Position numbers and translations under genes: made by a program
Source of the DNA: Micromonospora trifolii
GTDB lineage: Bacteria; Actinomycetota; Actinomycetes; Mycobacteriales; Micromonosporaceae
Assembly (NCBI RefSeq): GCF_022229005.1
Contig: NZ_JAKKFD010000034.1
Coordinates: 124,001 to 188,000 of the forward strand
DNA: 64,000 bases
Direction: 5' to 3'
The notes under the pieces: generated by a model
Databases searched by the model: none
What the model saw: the letters and a program-made list of their open reading frames with translations, nothing else
What the model was told of the DNA's origin: nothing
Part shown: positions 32,547 to 41,095 of the stretch, in pieces
Position numbering within the stretch: the stretch's first letter is position 1
Layout of the letters: each line of letters begins with the position of its first letter

Positions 32547-34333
32547 GCGCGACTACCGAAACTAGTGACGAGCAGGAGGTCCGGCAGGAGACGACCTGGC
32601 AGACCCTGCGTCGGGGCCTGGCGCTCTCGCCGGAACTGCGGATCGGTCTGGCCGGCACGTTGGCCCTGGCGTTGGTCTACATGGTCGGTCGGGTCGCCGT
32701 GCCGGTCGCCGTGCAGCAGGGCATCGACCGGGGCCTCGTCGGTGGTCTGAATCTGAACGTGGTCTGGACGGTGGTGGCGATCACCGCGGCGATCCTGACG
32801 GTCACCACGATCTGCGGCTACCTGATGATGCGCCGGCTGTTCACTGTCAGCGAGACGGCGCTGGCCAACGTGCGGACGCGCGCGTTCCGCCACGTGCACG
32901 ACCTGTCGATGTTGCACCAGCAGTCGGAGCGGCGGGGTTCGCTGGTCTCGCGGGTCACCAGCGACGTCGACCAGATCACGCAGTTCCTCCAGTGGGGCGG
33001 GGTGATCCTGCTGGTCAACCTCGGTCAGCTGGTGGTCACCACCGCCGTCATGCTGGCGTACTCCTGGCAGTTGACACTTGTGGTGTTGGCCGCGTTCGCA
33101 CCGGCGGTGTTCGTCATCCGGCAGTTGCAACGCCGCCTCGGCACGGCGTACGCGACGGTGCGCCAACGCACCGGGACGTTGCTCGGCGCGATCGGTGAGA
33201 GCGTGGTGGGCGCGCCGGTGATCCGGGCGTACGGGATCGCCGGGCGCACCGAGCGGCGGCTGGACGAGGCGATCGACCGGCAGCGGCTGGCGCAGCAGCG
33301 GGCGATCCGGATCAGCATCGTGGGCAGCTCCGTCGGGGAGTTGGCGGCGGGGTTGGCGCTGGCCGGCGTGGTGGTGCTCGGCGTGCTGTTGGGGGTCGAC
33401 GGCACGCTGTCGATCGGCCAGCTGACCGCGTTCCTGTTCCTGGTGACGCTCTTCATCCAGCCGGTGCAGATCGCCACCGAGGTGCTCAACGAGGCGCAGA
33501 ACGCGATCGCCGGCTGGCGTCGGGTGCTGGACGTGCTGGACGTCGCCCCGGACGTGGCCGACCCGGGGGAGCAGGGGCGGGAGCTGCCGGGCGGGCCACT
33601 GGACATCCGGTTCTCCGGTGTGCGGTTCGCCTATCCGGGTGGTCCGCCGGTGCTGCACGACATCGACCTGGAGATCCCGGCGAAGAGCCGGGTGGCGGTG
33701 GTCGGTGAGACCGGCAGCGGCAAGACCACGTTCGCCAAGTTGCTGACCCGGCTGATGGACCCGTCGGCCGGGGCGGTGCTGCTGTCCGGGGTGCCGCTGA
33801 CCGACGTCCGGTTCGACTCGCTGCGCTCCCGCGTGGTGATGGTGCCGCAGGACGGGTTCCTCTTCGACGCGACGGTGGGGGACAACGTCCGGTTCGCCCG
33901 GCCGGAGCTGACCGACGAGCAGTTGAGCGCCGCCTTCACCGAGCTGGGCCTGTCGGACTGGCTGGAGGGCCTGCCGGCGGGCCTGAACACCCCGGTCGGG
34001 GAGCGCGGCGAGGCGCTCAGCGTCGGGGAGCGCCAGCTTGTCGCGTTGGCCCGCGCGTACGTGGCCGATCCGGACCTGCTGGTGCTCGACGAGGCGACCA
34101 GCGCCGTGGACCCGGCGACGGAGGTGCGGTTGCAACGCACGCTGGACGCGGTCACCCGTGGTCGGACCACCCTGGCCATCGCACACCGGCTCTCCACGGC
34201 GCAGGCCGCCGACGAGGTGATCGTTGTGGACCGGGGTCGGGTGGTGCAGCGCGGCCCGCACGACGAGCTGGTCCGCGACGCCGACTCGGTGTACGGCCTG
34301 CTCTACGCCTCCTGGTTGGAGCAGACCCGGTGA
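32543..34333 (+). CDS. Heterodimeric ABC exporter, subunit with catalytic NBD
   Basis: Partner half-exporter, 596 residues, coupled to the preceding gene by overlap. Six membrane spans in about 35-340. The NBD has Walker A GETGSGKTT, Walker B LLVLDEATSAVD with E517, and the H-loop AIAHRLST intact, but its signature is LSVGERQ (492-498) rather than LSGGQ. Combined with the first subunit this gives one canonical and one degenerate ATP site. Substrate unknown; lipid or drug export is typical. Confidence 0.92.
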   Translation: MSATTETSDEQEVRQETTWQTLRRGLALSPELRIGLAGTLALALVYMVGRVAVPVAVQQGIDRGLVGGLNLNVVWTVVAITAAILTVTTICGYLMMRRLFTVSETALANVRTRAFRHVHDLSMLHQQSERRGSLVSRVTSDVDQITQFLQWGGVILLVNLGQLVVTTAVMLAYSWQLTLVVLAAFAPAVFVIRQLQRRLGTAYATVRQRTGTLLGAIGESVVGAPVIRAYGIAGRTERRLDEAIDRQRLAQQRAIRISIVGSSVGELAAGLALAGVVVLGVLLGVDGTLSIGQLTAFLFLVTLFIQPVQIATEVLNEAQNAIAGWRRVLDVLDVAPDVADPGEQGRELPGGPLDIRFSGVRFAYPGGPPVLHDIDLEIPAKSRVAVVGETGSGKTTFAKLLTRLMDPSAGAVLLSGVPLTDVRFDSLRSRVVMVPQDGFLFDATVGDNVRFARPELTDEQLSAAFTELGLSDWLEGLPAGLNTPVGERGEALSVGERQLVALARAYVADPDLLVLDEATSAVDPATEVRLQRTLDAVTRGRTTLAIAHRLSTAQAADEVIVVDRGRVVQRGPHDELVRDADSVYGLLYASWLEQTR

Positions 34334-34381
34334 GGTGCGCGGTGTGGTGGACGCCGACGGGCGGGTGCTCTAGGCTCCGGG

Positions 34382-34398
34382 TTAGGTAAGCCTAACCT
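34382..34398. promoter_or_regulatory. IdeR/DtxR-type iron box
   Basis: TTAGGTAAGCCTAACCT matches the DtxR/IdeR consensus TTAGGTTAGGCTAACCTAA at 15 of 19 positions (counting to 34400). It lies 18 bases before the DUF2470 gene ATG, where binding of the iron-loaded repressor would block expression. Confidence 0.8.
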
Positions 34399-34416
34399 CT
34401 GAAGGAGGTCGCGCCC

Positions 34417-35166
34417 ATGCGGCCCAACTCCGCCGAGATCGTCCGTACCCTCGTCGCCGGCCGCCTGCCCGGCCTCGTGCACCTGGCCCACCGGCCGGGC
34501 CCGCACCACGCCCGGCATGTCACCGACTCGGACGGGCGGGTGCTGCTGCTGGTGCCGGTGGCCAGCCACCTGGCCGCCGCCCTGCAACCGGCCGCCGGGG
34601 GCAGCGACGTGGCGGTGGTGCTCGACGTGCTCGACCTGCCGCCCGCCGCCGGCGCGCCCGGCCTGGGTCGCGCCTGGGTGTCCGGCTGGGCGGCCGAGCT
34701 GCGCGGCGACGAGGCCCGCCAGGCGGCGGTCGACTTCGCCGCTGTGGAGCCGACCGGCGACCTGCTCGACCTGGGCACCCGGTTCCGGCTGTTCCGCTTC
34801 GAGGTGGTCGAGGTCCGCTGGGAGCGGGCCGGCGTCGTGCAGCGGATCGACCCGGTGGAGTACGCCGAGGCCGAGCCGGACCCGGTGCACCCGGTCGAGG
34901 CCCGCCTGCTCGCCGACCTGGCCGAGTGCCACGGCGCCCAGGTGACGGAGTATCTGCGCCGGCAGCTCGGTTTGACCGAGCAGACGCCGGACGGGCCGCC
35001 CCGGGTGGTGCGCATCGACCGCTACGGACTGGTGGTGGCCCTCGGCCAACCCGGTGCCCGGCGTCGGGTCCGGCTGGCCTTCCCGGGCCCGGTGGCCGAC
35101 CCGGCCGAGCTGCCCCGGCTACTATCGCCGCTCCGACTCACTGCCGACGCCCGGCCCCCACGCTGA
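34417..35166 (+). CDS. DUF2470 domain protein, probable iron/heme utilisation
   Basis: 249 residues from ATG with a strong GGAGG upstream. The N-terminal half resembles the FMN-binding split barrel of HugZ-type proteins (RTLVAGRLPGLVHLA... VLDVLDLPP). The C-terminal half from about 150 (VHPVEARLLADLAECHGAQVTEYLRRQLG... RIDRYGLVVALGQ) is the DUF2470 domain found in heme- and iron-related proteins. An iron box just upstream supports expression under iron limitation. Substrate and enzymatic activity are inferred. Confidence 0.82.
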   Translation: MRPNSAEIVRTLVAGRLPGLVHLAHRPGPHHARHVTDSDGRVLLLVPVASHLAAALQPAAGGSDVAVVLDVLDLPPAAGAPGLGRAWVSGWAAELRGDEARQAAVDFAAVEPTGDLLDLGTRFRLFRFEVVEVRWERAGVVQRIDPVEYAEAEPDPVHPVEARLLADLAECHGAQVTEYLRRQLGLTEQTPDGPPRVVRIDRYGLVVALGQPGARRRVRLAFPGPVADPAELPRLLSPLRLTADARPPR

Positions 35167-35184
35167 CCGGGCTTCAACGCCGAG

Positions 35185-35781
35185 TCAGCTCGGCAGGGGG
35201 CCGGTGAGGTAGCGCTGGATCGTGGGGCCGATCGCGGCCACCAGGGTTTCCGGATCCGCCGAGGCGACCGGCTCAAGGCGCACCACGTGCCGCATCATGG
35301 CCAGGCCGATCATCTGGGTGGCCACCAATGAGCCCCGCAGCGGTAGCTCGACCGGATCGACGTCGAGGTTCTCCAACACCCGGCGCAGCACCTGGGTGGT
35401 GACGAACTCACGCAGCAGTCGAGCGGTCCACTCGTTGCTCACCGCCGAGCGCAGCAGTGCCTGCGCGGCGCTGCCGGTCGGAGAGTCCCAGACGCCGAGG
35501 AAGATGCGCACCATCCGCTCACCGACGGCGTCCCGGTCGCCGGCGAGCACCTTCGGCACCAGCTGGCCGGGGTCGACCGGAAAGTTCATGGCGGCCAGGA
35601 AGAGCTGGTCCTTGCTGCCGAAGTAGTGGTGCACCAGCGCCGGGTCGACCTGCGCCGTGCCGGCGATGCCCCGGATGGAGGCGGCGTCGTAGCCACGTTC
35701 GGCGAACGCCGTCCGCGCCGCGTCGAGAATCGCCTCCCGGGTGCCCGGGTTGCCGGGTCGCCGGCCGGTCCGCCGCGTCAT
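35185..35781 (-). CDS. TetR family regulator
   Basis: 198 residues with the N-terminal helix-turn-helix REAILDAARTAFAERGYDAASIRGIAGTAQVDPALVHHYFGSKDQLF, then a helical ligand domain of the TetR_C family. It is the last gene of a minus-strand set with an ABC-2 transporter, 96 bases downstream of the permease, and probably represses that transporter. Confidence 0.92.
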   Translation of the reverse strand: MTRRTGRRPGNPGTREAILDAARTAFAERGYDAASIRGIAGTAQVDPALVHHYFGSKDQLFLAAMNFPVDPGQLVPKVLAGDRDAVGERMVRIFLGVWDSPTGSAAQALLRSAVSNEWTARLLREFVTTQVLRRVLENLDVDPVELPLRGSLVATQMIGLAMMRHVVRLEPVASADPETLVAAIGPTIQRYLTGPLPS

Positions 35782-35877
35782 CGCCGCCCTTCGTTCGTCC
35801 GCCTCGGCCCGTCGTGGGCCGGCCCGGCCCGCACCGGGGTCGGCTGCCGCGCTGGCCGCCGCCCCCGGCGCTGGCGG

Positions 35878-36633
35878 TCAGCCGCTGCGTCGGCGCAGGG
35901 TGGCCGCCGCGAGCACCAGCGCCAGCACCACCGCGCCGAACACCACAGCGACGTCGCGCCACATCCGGCCGGTCGGTTCGGCATGGGCGCCGACCTCCTG
36001 CAACGCCTCGATGGCGTACGACAGGGGGAAGGCGTCACTGAGCGCCTGGAGCCAGCCGGCCATCTGGTCGCGGGCCACGAACAGCCCGCAGAGCAGCAGT
36101 TGGGGGACCACCACGACTGGCAGGAACTGTACTGCCTGGAACTCGGTGCGCGCGAAGGCACTGCACAGCAGCCCGAGGGCGACGCCGAGCACGGCGTCGA
36201 GCACGGCGATCCCGAGCACCAGCCCGATGCTGCCGGCGGTCTCCAGATCGAAGATCCAGTACGCCACCGCGGCGGCGACGGCGGCCTGCACGGCGGCGGC
36301 CAGCCCGAACGCGATGCCGTACCCGAAGAGCAGATCGAGCTTGCCCAGCGGTGTGGTGAGCAGCCGTTCCAGCGTGCCCGAGGTGCGTTCCCGCAGCATG
36401 GCGATGCTGGTCACCAGAAACATGATCACGAAGGGGAAGATGCCGAGCATCACCAGCGCGATCCGGTCGAAGGTGGTCGGCTGGCCGGGCGGGGTCGGCT
36501 GGTCGGCGTACATGAAGTAGACAAGGGTGAGCAGGACGGCCGGCACCACCACGAGCAGCGCGATGGTGCGCCGGTCGTGCCGGAGTTGACGCAGGATGCG
36601 GCCGGTGGTGGCGGCGAGGATTCGCGGGTTCAT
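35878..36633 (-). CDS. ABC-2 type permease
   Basis: 251 residues with six hydrophobic segments and the ABC-2 motif region MLRERTSGTLERLLTTPLGKLDLLFGYGIAFG. Export partner of the ATPase encoded just upstream, whose stop overlaps this ATG (ATGA). DrrB-like drug or lipid efflux is likely; substrate unknown. Confidence 0.92.
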   Translation of the reverse strand: MNPRILAATTGRILRQLRHDRRTIALLVVVPAVLLTLVYFMYADQPTPPGQPTTFDRIALVMLGIFPFVIMFLVTSIAMLRERTSGTLERLLTTPLGKLDLLFGYGIAFGLAAAVQAAVAAAVAYWIFDLETAGSIGLVLGIAVLDAVLGVALGLLCSAFARTEFQAVQFLPVVVVPQLLLCGLFVARDQMAGWLQALSDAFPLSYAIEALQEVGAHAEPTGRMWRDVAVVFGAVVLALVLAAATLRRRSG

Positions 36634-37385
36634 GCTGTCTCCCGTGCAGCTGTCGCGTCGGTGCTGGTGGCGGCGGTCTCGCCGGCCCGGATGAGCCGCA
36701 GGAACGCCTCGTCGAGGTCATCCACGCCGGCGGCGGCGCGGATCGCGGCCGGGCTGTCGTCGGCGATCAACCGACCCTGGCGGATCAGCAGCAGTTGGTC
36801 ACAGCGCGCCGCCTCGTCCATCACGTGGCTGGAGACCAGCAGGGTGGTGCCGGCGGCGGCCATCGCGTGGAACCGGGCCCACAGGTCGGCCCGCAGCACC
36901 GGGTCCTGGCCGACTGTCGGCTCGTCGAGGATGACCAGCTCCGGCTCCCCGACCAGGGCACACGCCAGCGAGGCTCGGCTGCGTTGACCGCCGGAGAGGG
37001 TGCCGACCAGTTGACCGGCGGCCTCGGCCAGCCCGACGTCGCTGATCGCCCGGTCGGCCTCGACGCGCCCACGCCCGTACAGGGCCGCGAAGTAGCGGGC
37101 GTTCTCCCGGACGGTCAGGTCGGCGTAGACGCTCGGCGCCTGGGTCAGGTAGCCCACCCGGTGCCGCAGCGCGGGAGTGCCCGCCGGTTGACCGAGCACG
37201 GTGACCGTCCCGCCACTGACCAGCTGCACCCCGACCACCGCCCGCATGAAAGTGGTCTTGCCACTGCCGCTGGGGCCGAGCAGCCCGGTGACCGCGCCGC
37301 GCGGGACCCGGCAGCTGATGCCGTCCAGCACCCGCCGCCCACCCCGGTCCACGACCAGGTCTCGGACGGCTATCGCATCGTCCAT
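36630..37385 (-). CDS. ABC transporter ATP-binding protein (DrrA-like)
   Basis: 251 residues from ATG 37385 after GGAGGTGCGTG. Walker A GPSGSGKTT, Q-loop LTQAPSVYADLTVRENARYFA, signature LSGGQRSRASLACAL, Walker B LVILDEPTVGQDP and H-loop VSSHVMDEA are intact. Works with the overlapping permease. The frame is open earlier but without the family pattern. A palindrome upstream may be the TetR operator. Confidence 0.93.
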   Translation of the reverse strand: MDDAIAVRDLVVDRGGRRVLDGISCRVPRGAVTGLLGPSGSGKTTFMRAVVGVQLVSGGTVTVLGQPAGTPALRHRVGYLTQAPSVYADLTVRENARYFAALYGRGRVEADRAISDVGLAEAAGQLVGTLSGGQRSRASLACALVGEPELVILDEPTVGQDPVLRADLWARFHAMAAAGTTLLVSSHVMDEAARCDQLLLIRQGRLIADDSPAAIRAAAGVDDLDEAFLRLIRAGETAATSTDATAARETA

Positions 37386-37413
37386 CACGCACCTCCACAG
37401 AAACTCATCACCT

Positions 37414-37425
37414 GTTGAACTCAAC
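37414..37425. promoter_or_regulatory. Palindrome before the ABC-2 operon
   Basis: GTTGA-AC-TCAAC, 29 bases before the ATPase ATG, in the 194-base divergent gap shared with the nucleotidyltransferase-HisI frame. It may be the operator of the TetR protein of this operon. Confidence 0.45.
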
Positions 37426-37579
37426 GCTAGATGAAATACCGGGCCGGGCGCAACGCCCGAACCGGTGTCCGGCTGCCGACCGTCGCGCGGAGCGCGAGAA
37501 CGGGCAGTAGGCTCCGGACCGGACACGAAGTCCGCCAACGGGCATTGCGCGCCGATCGGACGTACGGCACGATGGCGCG

Positions 37580-38935
37580 GTGGGTCACGCTCCGTTACCG
37601 GATAGCGGTTTTCTTGAGGATTGGGCCGCGCGGTTGCGGCAGGCCGCCGAGCGGCCGGTCGTCGGCATCCTGTTGCGCGGCAGCCACGCCCGCCGCGCCG
37701 CCACCGCGCACAGCGACGTCGACCTCGACGTGTTGGTCGGCGGCGCCCCGTACGCTGCCCGCCGGGCCTACCTGGCCGAGTCCGCGGGCCAGGTCACTCA
37801 CGTTTCGGTGGCCGCCCGGGACGTCCGGTCCTGGGTGCACCGACTCGGCGAACCGGCCGACTGGGCCTTCGGGCTGCCGGTCACCGCGCCGGCGCGGCTG
37901 CTCTGGGCCGACCCGCACTGGCGGCCCCGGATCGACCTGCCGGTGCTCTGCCAGCCCGCCGAGCCACCGCGACTGGAAGAGATGATCGCCACGCTGGGTA
38001 AGGCCGCCGCCGCCCGCGCCGCCAGCGACCGCCTCGGGGTGCGGCTCGCCGTCGCCGACCTGGCGCGACTCTGTCCCTCGGTGCTGCGGCCGGCCAACCC
38101 CTCCGTGCGGGTCCACTCCCGCCGGGCGGCCTTCGCGGCGGCCCTGGAACTGCCGGTGGCCCCACCCGGCTACCGGACGGACATGCTGCTCTGCCTCGGG
38201 CTGCGCCCGGGCGCCACCGGGCAGCTCTGGGCCGCCGCCGTACGGCTGGTCGCCGGCACGCTGCCGCTGATCCGGCCGTACGCCGAAGAGATCGCCGATG
38301 CGGCCGGCGCGGACCTGGCCGCCGCCCTGGTCGACGGCCGGCTGGACCGCTACGTCGCCCAGCTGGCCCGGCCGGCCGGGCCTCCGCCGCAGTCCGGGCC
38401 CCCGCCGCAGTCCGGACCTCCGCCGCTGTCGGGGCCCCCGCCGCAGCCCCGGCGGGAGCGGTCGGCGGTGCCCGCGCCGCGTGCGGGAGAATTGGTGACT
38501 GTGCCCGTACCTGACCCGCCGGTGACCGGCGTACCCAGCGATCCGAACGAGCTGGCCGCGCCCGCGCCGGCGCGCCCGTCCCGGCTCGACCCGGCCATCG
38601 CGGCCCAGCTGCGCCGCACCGCCGACGGTCTGGTCGCCGCGGTGGTGCGCGCGCACGACTCCGGTGAGGTGCTGATGGTCGCCTGGATGGACGACGAGGC
38701 GCTGCACCGCACCCTCACCACCGGCCGGGCCACCTACTGGTCGCGCAGCCGCCGCGAATACTGGGTCAAGGGCGCCACCTCCGGGCACCACCAGTACGTG
38801 CGGTCGGTCGCCCTGGACTGCGACGGGGACGCGCTGCTGGTGAGCGTTGACCAGGTCGGAGCGGCCTGCCACACCGGGCACCGGACGTGCTTCTTCACCG
38901 AGCTGCCCGTCACCGGGACGGAGGCACACCAATGA
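37580..38935 (+). CDS. hisI: Nucleotidyltransferase domain fused in frame to phosphoribosyl-AMP cyclohydrolase HisI
   Basis: One uninterrupted frame of 451 residues. Residues 1-265 carry a Pol-beta-type nucleotidyltransferase core: G34-S35-H-A-R then S-D46-V-D48-L-D50. A GPPPQS linker (267-290) leads to HisI at about 340-445, the zinc enzyme that opens the PRAMP ring in histidine synthesis, with YWSRSRREYWVKGATSGH, DCDGDALLV and ACHTGHRTCFF intact. Leu6 is a TTA codon. An internal GTG at 38495 behind GGGAG would give a separate 146-residue HisI, so the frame may make a fusion, HisI alone, or both. CACGAT lies 6 bases before the GTG at 37580. The stop overlaps trpE. Confidence 0.85.
   Translation: MGHAPLPDSGFLEDWAARLRQAAERPVVGILLRGSHARRAATAHSDVDLDVLVGGAPYAARRAYLAESAGQVTHVSVAARDVRSWVHRLGEPADWAFGLPVTAPARLLWADPHWRPRIDLPVLCQPAEPPRLEEMIATLGKAAAARAASDRLGVRLAVADLARLCPSVLRPANPSVRVHSRRAAFAAALELPVAPPGYRTDMLLCLGLRPGATGQLWAAAVRLVAGTLPLIRPYAEEIADAAGADLAAALVDGRLDRYVAQLARPAGPPPQSGPPPQSGPPPLSGPPPQPRRERSAVPAPRAGELVTVPVPDPPVTGVPSDPNELAAPAPARPSRLDPAIAAQLRRTADGLVAAVVRAHDSGEVLMVAWMDDEALHRTLTTGRATYWSRSRREYWVKGATSGHHQYVRSVALDCDGDALLVSVDQVGAACHTGHRTCFFTELPVTGTEAHQ
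38378..38449 (+). repeat. Four 18-base units encoding the GPPPQS linker
   Basis: Tandem in-frame units read GPPPQS, GPPPQS, GPPPLS, GPPPQP between the two domains. A flexible Pro-rich linker is expected. Confidence 0.85.
38485..38497 (+). promoter_or_regulatory. Internal ribosome site and GTG start for HisI
   Basis: GGGAGA followed after 5 bases by GTG at 38495, in the frame of HisI, just after the Pro-rich linker. Initiation here gives a 146-residue HisI, close to the usual length of 110-140. Confidence 0.55.
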
Positions 38936-40485
38936 CCGACGGCACCCTCAGCCCCGACCTGGCCACCTTCACCGCGCTGGCCGCCGACTGGCGGGTGGTG
39001 CCGGTCACCCGGCGACTGCTGGCCGACGCGGAGACCCCGGTCGGCGTCTACCGGAAGCTGGCCGGTGGACCGGGCACGTTCCTGTTGGAATCGGCCGAGC
39101 AGGGCGTCGGCTCGGCCGGCATGGCCTGGTCGCGCTACTCGTTCATCGGCGTCCGCAGCAGCGCGACACTGATCGAGCGCGACGGGGTGGCGACCTGGCT
39201 GGGTCAGCCGCCGGCCGGGCTGAGCACCGAGGGCGACCCGGTGCGGATGCTGCGCGAGACGGTGGCCGCGCTGGCCGGCCCGGTCGGGGACCCGTCCGAC
39301 GGTCTGCCGCCGCTGACCGGGGGCATGGTCGGCTACCTTGGCTACGACCTGATCCGGCGCTTCGAGCGGTTGCCCGAGCTGACCGAGGACGACCTCGGCG
39401 TCCCGGAGCTGGGCATGATGCTCGCCACCGACCTGGTGGTGCTCGACCACTACGACGGCTCGGCGATCCTGGTCGCCAACGCGGTGCTGCCGCCGTTGGA
39501 CGCCCCGGACCGCGCCCCGCAGGTCGCCGCCGCCTACCACCACGCGGTGGGCCGGTTGGACGCGATGACCTCGGCGCTGTCCCGGCCCATCCCGCCGATG
39601 ATCTCCACGGTCGAGCGTCCGCCAGCCGGCGAGGTGCAGTGCCGTACGCCCGACGGTGGCTACCCGAAGGCGGTGGAGGCGGCCAAGGAGGCGATCCGGG
39701 CCGGTGAGTGCTTCCAGATCGTGCTCTCCCAACGTTTCGAGCGGACGACCCATGCCGACCCGCTGGACGTCTACCGGGTGCTGCGTACCAGCAACCCCAG
39801 CCCGTACATGTACCTGCTGCGCTTCGACGGGTTCGACATCGTCGGCTCGTCCCCGGAGGCGCACCTGAAGGTCACCGGGGCCGCGGACGGGCGGCGCCGG
39901 GCGTTGTTGCACCCGATCGCCGGCACCCGGCCGCGGGGCGGCACCCCCGCCGCCGACGCCGCGCTCGCCGCCGAGCTGCTCGCCGACCCGAAGGAACGGG
40001 CCGAGCACGTGATGCTTGTCGACCTCGGCCGCAACGACCTGGGTCGGGTCTGTCAGCCCGGCAGCGTGGAGGTGCCCGAGTTCGCCACGATCGAGCGGTA
40101 CAGCCACGTCATGCACATCGTCTCCACAGTCACCGGCACGCTGCGTGACGACCAGAGCGCCTTCGACGCGCTGGCGGCGACCTTCCCGGCCGGCACGCTC
40201 TCCGGGGCGCCCAAGGTGCGCGCCATGGAGATCATCGAGGAGTTGGAGCCGGTCCGGCGTGGCCTCTACGGCGGCACCGTCGGCTACTTCGGCTTCGGCG
40301 GCGACCTGGACATGGCGATCGCCATCCGGACCGCGCTCATCCGCGACGGCCGCGCCTACGTCCAGGCCGGGGCGGGGGTCGTCGCCGACTCGGACCCGGC
40401 CGCCGAGGACCAGGAGACGCGCAACAAGGCCGCGGCCGTGCTGGCAGCGATCGCGGCCGCCGAAACCCTCCGGCCGGCACGGTGA
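38932..40485 (+). CDS. trpE: Anthranilate synthase component I TrpE
   Basis: Chorismate-utilising enzyme, first step of tryptophan synthesis; needs a glutaminase subunit (TrpG) that is not in the window. 517 residues from the ATG overlapping the hisI stop. Motifs: GECFQIVLSQRFE, NPSPYMYLLRFDGFDIVGSSPE, HPIAGTRPRGG, LVDLGRNDLGRVC and TLSGAPKVRAMEIIEELEP. The N-terminal domain has the LLESAEQG-type element for feedback inhibition. The overlap with hisI ties his and trp expression together. Confidence 0.96.
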   Translation: MTDGTLSPDLATFTALAADWRVVPVTRRLLADAETPVGVYRKLAGGPGTFLLESAEQGVGSAGMAWSRYSFIGVRSSATLIERDGVATWLGQPPAGLSTEGDPVRMLRETVAALAGPVGDPSDGLPPLTGGMVGYLGYDLIRRFERLPELTEDDLGVPELGMMLATDLVVLDHYDGSAILVANAVLPPLDAPDRAPQVAAAYHHAVGRLDAMTSALSRPIPPMISTVERPPAGEVQCRTPDGGYPKAVEAAKEAIRAGECFQIVLSQRFERTTHADPLDVYRVLRTSNPSPYMYLLRFDGFDIVGSSPEAHLKVTGAADGRRRALLHPIAGTRPRGGTPAADAALAAELLADPKERAEHVMLVDLGRNDLGRVCQPGSVEVPEFATIERYSHVMHIVSTVTGTLRDDQSAFDALAATFPAGTLSGAPKVRAMEIIEELEPVRRGLYGGTVGYFGFGGDLDMAIAIRTALIRDGRAYVQAGAGVVADSDPAAEDQETRNKAAAVLAAIAAAETLRPAR

Positions 40486-41051
40486 ACGGCCGGCGCGCGT
40501 TGACGTACGCCGTGCTGCTCTGCCTGGCCGGCGCCGGCCTGGCGCTGTGGGCCGCGACGCGCAGCTGGTCGGTCGAGCTGACGGTACGTCCGGCGCCGCT
40601 GCCGCCGGTGCGTGACACCCGCAGCGGTGCGAGCATGCTGCCCTGGTTGCCGGCGTTGGCCCTGGTGACGTTGGCCGGGGGTGGCGCGGTGCTGGCCACC
40701 CGGGGCCGCCTGCGTCGGGTGCTCGGGGTGCTGCTCGGCCTGCTCGGGCTGGCCGTGGCGGCCGGCGGCGGGTACGGGCTGGTGGCCGACGTGGGCGGCG
40801 CGGTGAGCCGGCAGTGGCCGGCGCTCTGCCTGCTCGGCGGCCTGTTGGCCGCCGTGGGCGGCTGGTGGACGGCGATGCGTGGTGGCGAGTGGCCGGCGAT
40901 GGGTGCCCGGTACGAACGTCCGGCGCGGACCGCTCCGGAGGCCGCGTCGGCGCAGAGCGACCCGGCCGGGCCGCCGACGCCGTTGGCGGGGCGGCGGACC
41001 ACCGAGGCGTGGGACGCGCTGGACCGGGGCGAGGACCCCACTGCCGACTGA
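40482..41051 (+). CDS. Trp biosynthesis-associated membrane protein (TIGR02234)
   Basis: 189 residues from the GTG overlapping the trpE stop. Four hydrophobic segments, about 7-25, 52-70, 78-98 and 108-128; SWSVELTVRPAPLPPVRDTRSGASMLPWLPALALV is the family signature. Membrane protein of unknown role found only next to trp genes in actinobacteria. The C-terminal 50 residues are polar. Confidence 0.88.
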   Translation: MNGRRALTYAVLLCLAGAGLALWAATRSWSVELTVRPAPLPPVRDTRSGASMLPWLPALALVTLAGGGAVLATRGRLRRVLGVLLGLLGLAVAAGGGYGLVADVGGAVSRQWPALCLLGGLLAAVGGWWTAMRGGEWPAMGARYERPARTAPEAASAQSDPAGPPTPLAGRRTTEAWDALDRGEDPTAD

Positions 41052-41095
41052 CGCCGGTGGCCGAGTGACGTGTTGCCGCAGCGGCCGGCGGGCGG

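Noticed and set aside
34382..34398. Fur box
   Set aside because: The TTAGGTnAG/CTAACCT form fits DtxR/IdeR, not the AT-rich Fur GATAAT repeats.
37580..38935. Sequencing error merging two genes
   Set aside because: The frame keeps normal codon bias across the junction and the linker is a neat in-frame repeat; a true fusion or internal start explains it. Relatives would settle it.
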